Positions 1 through 7,659 of a stretch of DNA of 22,707 nucleotides are shown piece after piece. Every line of letters starts with the position of its first letter. Positions within the stretch are counted from its first letter, which is position 1. The stretch spans positions 1 to 22,707 of IMG/VR virus record IMGVR_UViG_3300043431_000351. The stretch is one strand, 5' to 3'. The notes under the pieces were generated by a model. The model saw only the letters and a list, made by a program, of their open reading frames with translations, was not told the DNA's origin and searched no databases. The stretch comes from a virus. A program made the position numbers and the translations under genes.

Positions 1-1411
1 GATCGGGCGCCATAGTCGGATCATAAACGCCGACTGCTTTAGCGGCGTTGCGCAATACCGGTGGCACCGTACCCATCACACCACCATTATCAAGCGACGC
101 TTGGACAGTATTCAGTGCATTGCGGGCCATGCTGACGGCCGCCGGATCAAGGTTAGGCGTACCAGATTGCTCTGTAGGCTCTTGATTTAAATCGGTATTT
201 TCAGGGGGCCCGCCTACCTCGCCCGATGGTTCTTCAGGCAAGCCGTCGACTGGATTCACCGGTTGGGTATCCGCTACTTGCGCCGCCTGTTGTTCGGGTG
301 TGATGCCCGCGTCGACAGCCATAGTGGCGGCCTTTGTGGCGATACCTTTTACCGGGCCGACTTGGGCTTTCAGGTTTTCGGTAACCGCTTCGAATTGTGT
401 TTTAGGTTGTTCTTCGGCTGCGGGCACAACTTCAGGTGCCGGAGGTGGCGTTATCGGTGCGCTGCCGGCTTGCGACAGTATGCCGCCACCAAGGCCCATA
501 CCGCCGCCTGTGACTGCGCCGGAGGCCATAGCGTTGCCCAAACCTTCGGTAACGTCTTTGCCGGTCGCCAGGTTGGTAGCTGCTGTTTCCTGGCCGGATT
601 GGACAGTTTCTTGCCCGGCTTCCAGTGCGGCTTCGGTACCAACGGCTTTGGCTTTGTTGAGTGCGCCTTGCTTCGCGACGTCATCGGCACCGGGGATCAG
701 CAACGTGTTTATGTCACCGACACCCAGTTTTTTCGCCAATACATTTGATCCGCCGGTTATGGCGCCGGTCAACGCGCCGGAGCCCGCGGCCAAAGCTGTT
801 TGACCCGGCGTTAATTCGCCGCCTGGGGTTTCTTCACGAATTTGTTCGGCGTTGCTACCTGCGGTTACAGAGCCCTCGCCTACTGCGCCGGCTACCCCAC
901 GGGATATTGCTGGTGCCGCTTTCATGGCCGCGCCGCCGATACCTTGTCCCAATAGCATAGGACCGACGGATTGGCCTATATCGTGAGCAATGACGGAAGG
1001 GTTTTCGGCGTACTGGCCCAAGGTGTCGGTAAAGCCCTGCGCGTCACGCACACGGCGATTCGCTTCTTGCTGCTCGGGCGAATAGGCTTCTTCGAGGATT
1101 TGTTGGGTGCGCGGAAAGTCAACGCCGACAGACTCAAGTGCTTTGCCGGCCTTGCCCAAGGTAGGAATATCGGCCAAGCCGACTGCAGCCTGTCCGGTGC
1201 CGACTACGGATTTGGCGGCGGTGACCAGTGGATCGGCAATTGCCCGGCGGAAAATGCCTGACGATTCTTTAGGCGGTTCGCTAGCCGCTTGTAGCGAATC
1301 CCAATCCGGTGCGGAAGATTCGGCATTCGCTTCCGGAGCAGCGGTTGCAGGTTGTAATGAATCCCAATCAGGGGTGTCTGAAGTTGCGCCGCCGTCTGTA
1401 GTAACCGCCAT
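1..1411 (-). CDS. Large Gly/Ala-rich phage protein, probable internal virion protein (partial, 3' end outside window)
   Basis: The frame is open from the ATG at 1409-1411 to the window edge: 470 codons with no stop in any line I checked. AAAGGATC lies about 11 nt upstream of the ATG. Residues 14-20 and 35-41 carry the repeated heptapeptide PDWDSLQ. A conserved-looking segment follows (about 52-145: SGIFRRAIADPLV, GLADIPTLGKAGK, ENPSVIAHDIGQ). Gly/Ala-rich stretches with GxxxG spacing at about 150-180, 208-222 and 288-311 could insert into membranes. The remainder is Pro/Glu/Gln-rich. I recognise the style of very long ejected or 'polyvalent' virion proteins at the distal end of podovirus-like structural operons, but no enzymatic domain is visible in this part. 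It is the next gene after the 849-aa virion protein and is separated from it only by the IS607-type insertion. The gene is real with good confidence; the role is inferred from position and composition. Confidence 0.8.
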   Translation of the reverse strand, partial: MAVTTDGGATSDTPDWDSLQPATAAPEANAESSAPDWDSLQAASEPPKESSGIFRRAIADPLVTAAKSVVGTGQAAVGLADIPTLGKAGKALESVGVDFPRTQQILEEAYSPEQQEANRRVRDAQGFTDTLGQYAENPSVIAHDIGQSVGPMLLGQGIGGAAMKAAPAISRGVAGAVGEGSVTAGSNAEQIREETPGGELTPGQTALAAGSGALTGAITGGSNVLAKKLGVGDINTLLIPGADDVAKQGALNKAKAVGTEAALEAGQETVQSGQETAATNLATGKDVTEGLGNAMASGAVTGGGMGLGGGILSQAGSAPITPPPAPEVVPAAEEQPKTQFEAVTENLKAQVGPVKGIATKAATMAVDAGITPEQQAAQVADTQPVNPVDGLPEEPSGEVGGPPENTDLNQEPTEQSGTPNLDPAAVSMARNALNTVQASLDNGGVMGTVPPVLRNAAKAVGVYDPTMAPD

Positions 1412-1424
1412 TATTTACTGATCC

Positions 1425-1570
1425 TTTTTCCGTAGCCTTAAGCTACTAAATGCTCATACTCACTCGGCGAGTATGAGGTTGAATCCAACAAACCCTTGAG
1501 ATAAATCCCAAGAGCACCGTTCAAATCCCGGCTCATGGTTAAACCGCCATCCGATGTGTATTTCCGCCCA
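1425..1570 (-). ncRNA. Candidate omega RNA from the tnpB 3' end
   Basis: TnpB guide RNAs are known to come from the 3' end of tnpB plus the element's right end, with the guide reading into the flank. Here the last tnpB codons form a perfect 9-bp stem (CTCATACTC / GAGTATGAG, 1453-1477, 7-nt loop). A second 5-bp stem follows (GTAGC / GCTAC, 1432-1446) with the tnpB stop codon in its loop, and then GGAAAAAGG at the proposed end. The predicted guide starts at 1422 and reads ATCAGTAAATAATGGC, the start of the neighbouring virion gene. The upstream limit given is arbitrary. Expression is not shown by the sequence. Confidence 0.35.
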
Positions 1571-2616
1571 CCAAGATTGTGAATGACTTTGCCAGTCCAG
1601 TTCACGGTCTTGGATGTGTAGGCTTCGCACATACGGACAACTTCAACGCCTTCTTTCTTGGCAAGCCATTCAAGACGCTTTGAAAATTGGTAGTGACTAA
1701 ACGTGAGCATTGATCGCACCGACCTTTTGCGTAGTTTCCGCTTGGTTTTCGTGACCATTCCCGACACTTCAAAGTGCGGAAGGAATATCACGGAATAGTT
1801 TTCAACCAGGAAACGTGCAGATTTCCAGTGCAGTTCAGAGATTAAGTCCTTAATTTTCCACCTCAACCGGTTTGCCGCTTTCAACATCCGCTTGCGCTTT
1901 GCCGAAGACAACTTGTCCTTGCGTTTTTTATCGGCGCGGCTCAACAAGTCATCCAGGTATTTGCACAAACGAACGATACGGGCAAAGTCACCCTGTCCAA
2001 TGAAGCCGCAATTTTCAGGTGAGTAGAAACTAAGGAATGTGCGAACCCCAGGGTCAACGCCTACAGCAAGATTCGGCTTGGTTTTCGCCGACTGCGATAG
2101 TATGACTTCATGGGGTACGCACAGAAACCAACGCCCATTTTCCAACGTAATCCTTGAATCACGCGGGTTAGCTGGCAAGGTTTCTGAAAGCGCAATCTCG
2201 CCCAATGTGGTCGGGTAAATTCGCGCTTTCAGAACACCGCCGTCACGGTCTTTGATATGGTCGTTCCTGATGCCTAGCGTTTGGCGGCCCTTCAACCGGC
2301 GAAACTTAACGTCCTGCGGTTCTTTGGTGAGTGCATATTTCCGCTTGGCGGCCGTCACAGCAAGGCAAGCGTCTTCAACGGCTGCATCGCGCACAGCCCT
2401 TGGCACGTCGAAAGTGTATTCCGGCATGGAAGGCAACAGCCATTTCTTGATTGCCATGAAACTGGCAATCGTCCCAGGCTGTTGAAGGTGTTCTACCGTT
2501 GCGTTATAGACCTTCCTTGAGACGCCGAACCACTTCCGCAACAAGGTCTTCTGTTGCGTAGTGGGATAGATACGGATTTTCTTTGACTTCTGAAGCTTTA
2601 TACTTGCGCTGCCCAT
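1438..2616 (-). CDS. tnpB: TnpB, IS607-type RNA-guided nuclease / accessory transposon protein, zinc-finger cysteines absent
   Basis: The 392-aa protein (from the ATG at 2616) is the normal TnpB length. Residues 11-45 match the N-terminal OrfB-type region (KIRIYPTTQQ..., FGVSRKVYNAT). The RuvC triad is visible: D188 in GVDPG, E283 in HFEVSG and D364 in RDLNGA. The region that normally carries four zinc-binding Cys (TSKTCxxCG...CxxCG) reads YTSKTVNWTG...KYTSDGG at 333-358, so no CxxC pair remains. TnpB proteins are RNA-guided DNA nucleases that cut sites lacking the element and promote its retention. The start overlaps tnpA by 113 nt, as is common in IS607. The frame stays open upstream to 2898, but that part is only tnpA read out of frame; 2637 is another possible ATG. 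No good ribosome binding site is seen, so translation may be coupled to tnpA. Confidence 0.85.
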   Translation of the reverse strand: MGSASIKLQKSKKIRIYPTTQQKTLLRKWFGVSRKVYNATVEHLQQPGTIASFMAIKKWLLPSMPEYTFDVPRAVRDAAVEDACLAVTAAKRKYALTKEPQDVKFRRLKGRQTLGIRNDHIKDRDGGVLKARIYPTTLGEIALSETLPANPRDSRITLENGRWFLCVPHEVILSQSAKTKPNLAVGVDPGVRTFLSFYSPENCGFIGQGDFARIVRLCKYLDDLLSRADKKRKDKLSSAKRKRMLKAANRLRWKIKDLISELHWKSARFLVENYSVIFLPHFEVSGMVTKTKRKLRKRSVRSMLTFSHYQFSKRLEWLAKKEGVEVVRMCEAYTSKTVNWTGKVIHNLGGRKYTSDGGLTMSRDLNGALGIYLKGLLDSTSYSPSEYEHLVA

Positions 2617-3136
2617 ACATTCGGCAGGAGAAGACATGGAGGATGTGGAGGATGTGGAGTAGGTCTTTGGTAAGCTCGTTTTCGGCGCTACCCACGTCCT
2701 TGTCGAGAACCACGACTTCGCCGCCGGATTTTTCAATGACAAAGGTAATGAGTTCCCATCCAAACCTTGCAAGGCGGTCACGGTGGGCAACCACAAGTTT
2801 GATACGCTCTCCTTGTATCGCTCGCTCCAATATGGCACGAAGGCCTTTTCTTTTGTAGTTGAGACCGGATGCAACATCTTTGACAACTTCCTCCGCAAAT
2901 TCGCTTAAAAACGCAGCCTGTCTTTCTAAATCAGGCTTTTGCCCTGCGCTACTGACCCGCGCATAGGCCACTGTTGTTTGTTTCGTTATCGTCCCAGCAA
3001 ATGAATCCAAGTCGAAAAGCCTTTGCCCCGCTGGAGTCCTGACCGATTTGATAACCCCTGTGTCTGCATATTTCCGCAAGGTATCTTTCGATAAACCCAA
3101 CGCTTCTATAGCTTTTCTTAACGGCACTAATTTCAT
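2504..3136 (-). CDS. tnpA: TnpA, IS607-type serine recombinase (transposase)
   Basis: The protein has 210 aa. Residues 1-47 form a MerR-like helix-turn-helix (KAIEALGLSKDTLRKYADTG...TPAGQRLFD). The catalytic domain follows: YARVSS at 58-63 with the nucleophilic Ser62 by analogy to resolvase YxRVS, QKPDLERQ at 66-73, and DRLAR at 120-124 supplying the conserved arginines. A long helix with FSCRMYGQRKYK at 169-180 completes the fold. This N-terminal DNA-binding, C-terminal catalytic order is the IS607 arrangement, and the enzyme performs cut-and-rejoin through a phosphoserine link. The helix contains HILHIL (161-166), which comes from a 9-bp tandem duplication in the DNA and is three residues longer than the usual DLLxIxxVFSxR pattern. 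tnpB starts inside its 3' end. The gene otherwise appears intact. Confidence 0.9.
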   Translation of the reverse strand: MKLVPLRKAIEALGLSKDTLRKYADTGVIKSVRTPAGQRLFDLDSFAGTITKQTTVAYARVSSAGQKPDLERQAAFLSEFAEEVVKDVASGLNYKRKGLRAILERAIQGERIKLVVAHRDRLARFGWELITFVIEKSGGEVVVLDKDVGSAENELTKDLLHILHILHVFSCRMYGQRKYKASEVKENPYLSHYATEDLVAEVVRRLKEGL

Positions 3137-3182
3137 AGAGCGAATAATAACACCTAGTAGCGTTTAGTAGCAAAATAATACC
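3137..3182 (-). repeat. IS607 left end with direct repeats (probable TnpA binding sites)
   Basis: Read on the minus strand from the GG end, the 46 nt before tnpA contain CTAGGTATTATTTT and CTAGGTGTTATTATT as imperfect direct repeats. Between them are two copies of GCTACTA ten bases apart (GCTACTAAAC, GCTACTAGGT). Short direct repeats next to the crossover site are the expected layout for IS607 TnpA binding. AT-rich sequence here may also hold the tnpA promoter, but no clear -35/-10 pair is visible. Confidence 0.5.
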
Positions 3183-3188
3183 TAGCTC

Positions 3189-5738
3189 TTACTCCGCTAC
3201 GTAAGGTACTGCTTTGCCGTTTGGTCCTGCCATCCAAGGATTTCCTGCTTGGTCGTACCGAATTTCGATTTCTTTTCCGGTTGATGGATCGACAGGCGGC
3301 ATGTTGGCGTTTAAAAACCGCTGCATTTTACCGCGATATTCCTCGTCAGACTCCATGATACCTTGGCTATTTTTTTCTTGCCACGCTTTTGCGGCTTGCG
3401 TACGATCAATATCCCGCATACGCTTAGCGACTACTGTTTTAGGGCCTTCTAATTTCTCACCACCGTACTCTACTTTTACCGGTTTATTTTCGTCGGCTTT
3501 CTCTTTTCGAGACAGTTCCTGCTTGGCCGTGGCATTTTGCTCAGCCATTAGATTGTTACGCTCAGTATCGCGGGCGTCTTGCGCCGACTGGTGGATCGCG
3601 TTCTGTTTATTGACCGCCGCAGTATTCTCGGCGGTAATATCCATTTTCTTACTTTCCAAAGCGGATTGCTGCTGCGTAGCGGCGTTTTTATCTTGTTGTT
3701 CCAGTAAACCTTGCGCGGCCGCTTGCCGGCGTTTTGTGGCGCCAATCTCTGCGACATTGGTTCTGCCGTTTACGCCACCGTTCAAGGCGATATCTTCCAA
3801 ACCTTTACGCTTTTGCTCAGCCATGTACTGCTGTGCGCCGCCTGGGTAGCCTCGGTTAAGCCAGAAATCCGTGGTTCCGGCTTGTTGCGCCGCTGCCGAT
3901 TGTTGAGGTGGTGGGCTCACTATACCACCACGTTCTTTCAGGCCTTTGTATACCCGATCCATTGCCGCCTGGTTGCCGGATTGAATGTACGATTTTGAAT
4001 CCGGCAGTTCGACACGGGTTTGCCCGTTACCTTGGGTTACTTTGCCAAAATTCGCGTCCCCGTTTTGCGCCGGCCCGGCAGTCGCTTCGACGGACGGGTT
4101 AGAAAAGTCTATATTTGGACCTTCTCTGGCTTCTAGTCCAGTAGGAATCGTATTCTCAACACGTTGCGGAACAACTTCGGTCGGTGTGAACGGCTCAATA
4201 TTGGCTTTAGGAACTACGCCCTCTTCGCGTAACCGACGCGCCTTATCGGATGGTAGTTCGTACTTATTGCCCGTAACACGTTCTTGAATTTTATTGGCGA
4301 TGTCGGGTGCCGCGTAGCCGAGAGCGCCGCCTACCGCTGCGCCGAGAGGTACGGTAATAGGTGCCGCCGGGCCGCCAAAAGCACCTAGCGCTGCGCCGCC
4401 TTCGGCACCTATTAAGGCACCCGCACCGCGCGTGCCGGCTTCCCCTACGCGTCCTGCTACGTCCTCGGCTTTCATACCTGGCGTTGTAGCATCGCGTACG
4501 GTACTGGCACCTTCGATTACAGGCACCGCGGCTTGCCCTGCGGCTTGAAGTAAGGGCTTTAGTCCCGCTTTGCTGTTTTGTAGTGCGCGGCCAACGATAC
4601 CTTCGACTTCGGGTTTTACAGCGCGGACACCTTTTATGGTTGGCTCCGCCTCGTACGGTACCATAGCCGTACTAGAACTTTTAGTGTACGGACCACCTAC
4701 GGTTTGAAAATTAGGTTTGTATCCGCCCGTTGCTGTGCTGGCTTCCGCCGCAGTCGGTACTATGCCGGTTCGGGCAGGTACCGTACCTGCTTGCTGTGTT
4801 ATTTGGGCGGGTTCGGGTGCGTTACCGCTACCGAACATCTTTTTAGCAAGCGCCGCTCCGCCTGCCGCACCCACGCCAAAAGATGCTGCGTCGGTTAGCG
4901 CTTTATTTTCTTTTTCGACTTTTTCAGTGCCGTCAGCGTAGCCTTGCACTTCGTATTCGCCAGGCAAATTCAACAATTCTTCGTCCGAGGGCATGGCCTC
5001 TGTCACATTCTGAATATTTTGCTGTGGCGCCGCTGGCTGAGCTTTCTTAGCGAAACTATAAGGATTATTTGCCATACCCGGAATCGGTGGGGTGCTGGCA
5101 AACAGATTGGCTTTTGCCTGGTCGTTATTGCCGGTAGCGCCGGGTGTGATGCCGGGCATACCGCGCATAATGCCGGTACTGATTGGTTGGGTCACAGAGC
5201 CGACTGCGGATTTCACGCCAGACATGTTTGCCAACGATCCTTGTGAATAGGAGGTACCAACTTTGTTGACCTTAGTGTTGCCCAACATGGCGCTGCCCGT
5301 GCTGAAGTCGGGTTTGCTTACTCCAACCTCTACCGGTTTTGTAATATCCGCGCCCGACCTTTGTGCGCCGCCAGTAAGCGATGCTGGGGCAATCGGAGCC
5401 GAGGTTGCCCCTGATTCTATAGCAGAGCCTGGTCGATAGCCGGTTTGCGCCTCGAATGCTTTTGCAGTACCAGATCGCATGGCTTCAGACGTCGCTAAGG
5501 ATGCTGCGTGTTGCGGCGATGGTGGTGTCTGCGGACTGGTCGTTGCTCCGAGTTGATTGAACGGCACCTGTTCGGTACCGTCGGCATAACCTTGTATTTG
5601 GTTGCGCATTTCTAGCCCCTTTTGGTTAGCTTGTGCAATGGCGTCACGGCCCACCAATTCAGCGGCCTCTTTGTTTAATACGGCTTCGCCGGGTGTCAGC
5701 ATTGCCGCAACGGTGTCTGATGGTTTAGGTGTCGGCAT
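3189..5738 (-). CDS. Large Gly/Ala/Gln-rich virion protein (putative internal virion protein)
   Basis: The protein has 849 aa, with an ATG preceded by CGGAGAG at ideal spacing. The N-terminus has LTPGEAVLNKEAAELVGRD (14-32), a PGExVL motif seen in many phage tail and tape-measure-like proteins. The phrase QGYADGTE occurs at 49-56 and again at 265-272, the second directly after LPGEYEV, so the N-terminal motif is partly duplicated. Gly/Ala zipper segments lie at about 283-300 and 428-475 (GALIGAEGGAALGAFGG, GAAVGGALGYAAP) and could cross a membrane. A Gln/Ala-rich, probably coiled-coil stretch lies roughly at 665-775. No enzyme motif is seen. Its place after the tail proteins and before another large zipper protein fits an ejected virion component; this is inference. 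The IS607 element begins 7 nt after its stop. Confidence 0.75.
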   Translation of the reverse strand: MPTPKPSDTVAAMLTPGEAVLNKEAAELVGRDAIAQANQKGLEMRNQIQGYADGTEQVPFNQLGATTSPQTPPSPQHAASLATSEAMRSGTAKAFEAQTGYRPGSAIESGATSAPIAPASLTGGAQRSGADITKPVEVGVSKPDFSTGSAMLGNTKVNKVGTSYSQGSLANMSGVKSAVGSVTQPISTGIMRGMPGITPGATGNNDQAKANLFASTPPIPGMANNPYSFAKKAQPAAPQQNIQNVTEAMPSDEELLNLPGEYEVQGYADGTEKVEKENKALTDAASFGVGAAGGAALAKKMFGSGNAPEPAQITQQAGTVPARTGIVPTAAEASTATGGYKPNFQTVGGPYTKSSSTAMVPYEAEPTIKGVRAVKPEVEGIVGRALQNSKAGLKPLLQAAGQAAVPVIEGASTVRDATTPGMKAEDVAGRVGEAGTRGAGALIGAEGGAALGAFGGPAAPITVPLGAAVGGALGYAAPDIANKIQERVTGNKYELPSDKARRLREEGVVPKANIEPFTPTEVVPQRVENTIPTGLEAREGPNIDFSNPSVEATAGPAQNGDANFGKVTQGNGQTRVELPDSKSYIQSGNQAAMDRVYKGLKERGGIVSPPPQQSAAAQQAGTTDFWLNRGYPGGAQQYMAEQKRKGLEDIALNGGVNGRTNVAEIGATKRRQAAAQGLLEQQDKNAATQQQSALESKKMDITAENTAAVNKQNAIHQSAQDARDTERNNLMAEQNATAKQELSRKEKADENKPVKVEYGGEKLEGPKTVVAKRMRDIDRTQAAKAWQEKNSQGIMESDEEYRGKMQRFLNANMPPVDPSTGKEIEIRYDQAGNPWMAGPNGKAVPYVAE

Positions 5739-5790
5739 TTCTGCTCTCCGGATCGATGTTTTTAGTTGACCGGTATTGTACTTTCATTAC

Positions 5791-7656
5791 TTAGTACGGT
5801 CTATGCGCGGTAGCTATTGGCGCGGGTTGGGATGCCGATGGTGCTTTATCTATCCGGTACAGGTATTTAGTATAGGGTGCCGGACTACCTTCGTCTAAGG
5901 CCACGATGTAGCTTAAATCCTCTGATGTGGTGGAAGTAAGGCCTATAGTCTGACTGGTAAGCATTATTTTGTTGGTGGTGGCATGTCTGTGCAAACCGTT
6001 TAGGGCATACGCCGCGCTCATGTAATTACCGCCGTTTTTAGTAGTAACGTCGCTTACCAGGAAAAAGTTGTTGCTTGTCCCTCCGATGAACGTGTCATCA
6101 ATGAATACCCCTAAGTACGCTGTTATAAAACTCGCTCCTGGTGGGTTAAGGTACCCTTCGGAGGCCGCGTTCGTGTGCGTACTTACACTGCTTGCGCCTT
6201 TTTTTAATAGGACATCACGCGCGTAGGTGAGCGTACCGTCCTCACCGACACCTCCGTAGGTAGCGCCGTCAAAGGTAACGTCGACTGTCGCAACGGCATC
6301 TACAACGTTATTTAGGTGCATTAGGAACTGGCGTTCCGCAGAAAATGCCCACACAACATTACTGGCAATAGTATTACTGAGGGATACGGCGACAGTGCTT
6401 ATGCCAGTAACGTTATCGTAAAAGGAGCTGTTAGACTCTGCTGCACTAGCTGACTGTGACGCTAATGTTTGGATATTTGAAACACCACTCGCCGATATAG
6501 TACACATATCGAAGTACCACGTAGCTGAACCCGCGTAGTCTTCTTCGTAACTGCCTGCGCGTATGCCGCTCTCCCCGGCCCACGTTGCAGATATAGATGA
6601 ACTGGAGCTTATAGATGTCAGGTCTTGCCGCAGTGCGCAAAATCCTAACCCGTCTGCTTGTAGGTAGGATATGTACGGCTCTCCGACCTGACGAGTGTGT
6701 ACATACGTACCTGTAGAATGGTGCGCGCCATCAGGTACAGTCATAGTCAACGCCGCTTTTACATGTACCGCCACTTGGTTATAGGTGCGGGTAACCGTAA
6801 AGCTCAAATAGTTTGCGGCAAAAGCTATTTCGTCGACTGTTTGAGTGAATCCGTTACTATCTGTAGCGGGCTTCAAAAGGCCTATTTTAAGTGCGTCGGA
6901 TGTGAATCCTGTTAGTTGGCCAACCCTATTACCTAATGCCAGACTACCAAGCAGTTTGACGCCAAAAGTCCCTGTAAAAATAGTAATTGAATAGGCTCCG
7001 TACATTTGCAGTGTACAAGCCCTAGTACTGTTATGTACTGTCAGAACGATAATCCCGTACCTAAACGCCGCTAAATCGGGTTCGCTTGGGTATGCCAAGG
7101 CTAACGTAGCTAAAGGCACAAGCGCCGCTGCTTGGATACGTATGTTAGCGGCTAGTGTAATATTTGAGTAGCGGCCCCCTATGTAAAGGGTGTGATTAAT
7201 CGTATCATCCGTCCAGCTAATAGCATGTTTATTCTCCGTGTCGTACCACGAACCTCCATACCCTGCAGCACCATTGAATAGCGCGCCGCCCGCATACTCG
7301 TCGTTTGCTACGGTTACGCTGTCTCGCGTTGCATAGTAGCGACGTGCGCGCAGTATTTGGTAAGGAGGCGTTGTTTCTGGAATGCCGGAGGACAAAGTTC
7401 CATCCCTGTCCATAACAGTAACAAAAATAGGCAGGGTGCCAGTTTTTATCCAAATACGATTGGGTCTCGAGTCTACGCGTATCGTCACGCCGTCCGCCGG
7501 TTGGTATGTAGCCGACAGCGGACCGGGGGAATTGTGCAGCATGAACTGCAATTTGAGTTTAGCGAACTGCAACCACTTCATGCAATCGCCGGGTACGCCT
7601 TCGAATACGGTGGCGTGCGCGAGGGAATCTTGCCAGAGGCGCGAATCTCGGCTCAT
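5791..7656 (-). CDS. Putative tail-associated virion protein, 621 aa
   Basis: A complete frame starts at an ATG 3 nt after the stop of the 632-aa gene (TAAAGTATG), so translation is probably coupled; no strong ribosome binding site is visible. The first 80 residues (RLWQDSLAHATVF, GDCMKWLQFAKLKLQF) look like a discrete domain containing Cys and Trp. The remainder is rich in Ser/Thr/Ala/Tyr with short beta-strand-like segments and few charges, as in secreted or virion beta proteins. There is a Ser run (ISSSSSIS) near residue 350. I do not recognise the family. Position between the helical protein and the internal virion proteins suggests a tail component. No transmembrane segment or catalytic motif is obvious. 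Confidence 0.75.
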   Translation of the reverse strand: MSRDSRLWQDSLAHATVFEGVPGDCMKWLQFAKLKLQFMLHNSPGPLSATYQPADGVTIRVDSRPNRIWIKTGTLPIFVTVMDRDGTLSSGIPETTPPYQILRARRYYATRDSVTVANDEYAGGALFNGAAGYGGSWYDTENKHAISWTDDTINHTLYIGGRYSNITLAANIRIQAAALVPLATLALAYPSEPDLAAFRYGIIVLTVHNSTRACTLQMYGAYSITIFTGTFGVKLLGSLALGNRVGQLTGFTSDALKIGLLKPATDSNGFTQTVDEIAFAANYLSFTVTRTYNQVAVHVKAALTMTVPDGAHHSTGTYVHTRQVGEPYISYLQADGLGFCALRQDLTSISSSSSISATWAGESGIRAGSYEEDYAGSATWYFDMCTISASGVSNIQTLASQSASAAESNSSFYDNVTGISTVAVSLSNTIASNVVWAFSAERQFLMHLNNVVDAVATVDVTFDGATYGGVGEDGTLTYARDVLLKKGASSVSTHTNAASEGYLNPPGASFITAYLGVFIDDTFIGGTSNNFFLVSDVTTKNGGNYMSAAYALNGLHRHATTNKIMLTSQTIGLTSTTSEDLSYIVALDEGSPAPYTKYLYRIDKAPSASQPAPIATAHRPY

Positions 7657-7659
7657 ACT

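Larger units (their letters stand above)
1425..3182 (-). mobile_element. IS607-family insertion sequence (tnpA + tnpB)
   Basis: This 1.76-kb unit holds a serine recombinase TnpA with a MerR-like N-terminal helix-turn-helix and an overlapping TnpB, the gene pair that defines IS607. The ends are placed at GG dinucleotides on the minus strand: AGCTAGG|TATTATT on the tnpA side (GG = 3181-3182) and GGAAAAAGG|ATCAG on the tnpB side (GG = 1423-1424). IS607 elements are known to recombine at GG and to leave no longer target duplication or terminal inverted repeats. Joining the flanks at the shared GG leaves a 19-nt gap between the 849-aa gene stop and the next ATG, which matches the tight packing of this phage. 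A short inverted match (GCTACTAAA at 1442-1450, TTTAGTAGC at 3163-3171) lies near the two ends. Family assignment is firm; base-exact ends are inference. Confidence 0.85.

Noticed and set aside
300-803. Plus-strand frames over the first 1.4 kb
   Set aside because: The minus strand is open over all 1411 bases with phage-like protein content; the plus frames are Pro/Ala/Ser-rich mirror translations.
2617-2898. N-terminal extension of tnpB
   Set aside because: The extra 94 residues are tnpA read in another frame and resemble no TnpB; family length fits the start at 2616.
5739-5790. Third copy of the promoter motif upstream of the 849-aa gene
   Set aside because: Only GTACAAT is shared, without the TGC extension or the rest of the 14-mer; not enough to call.
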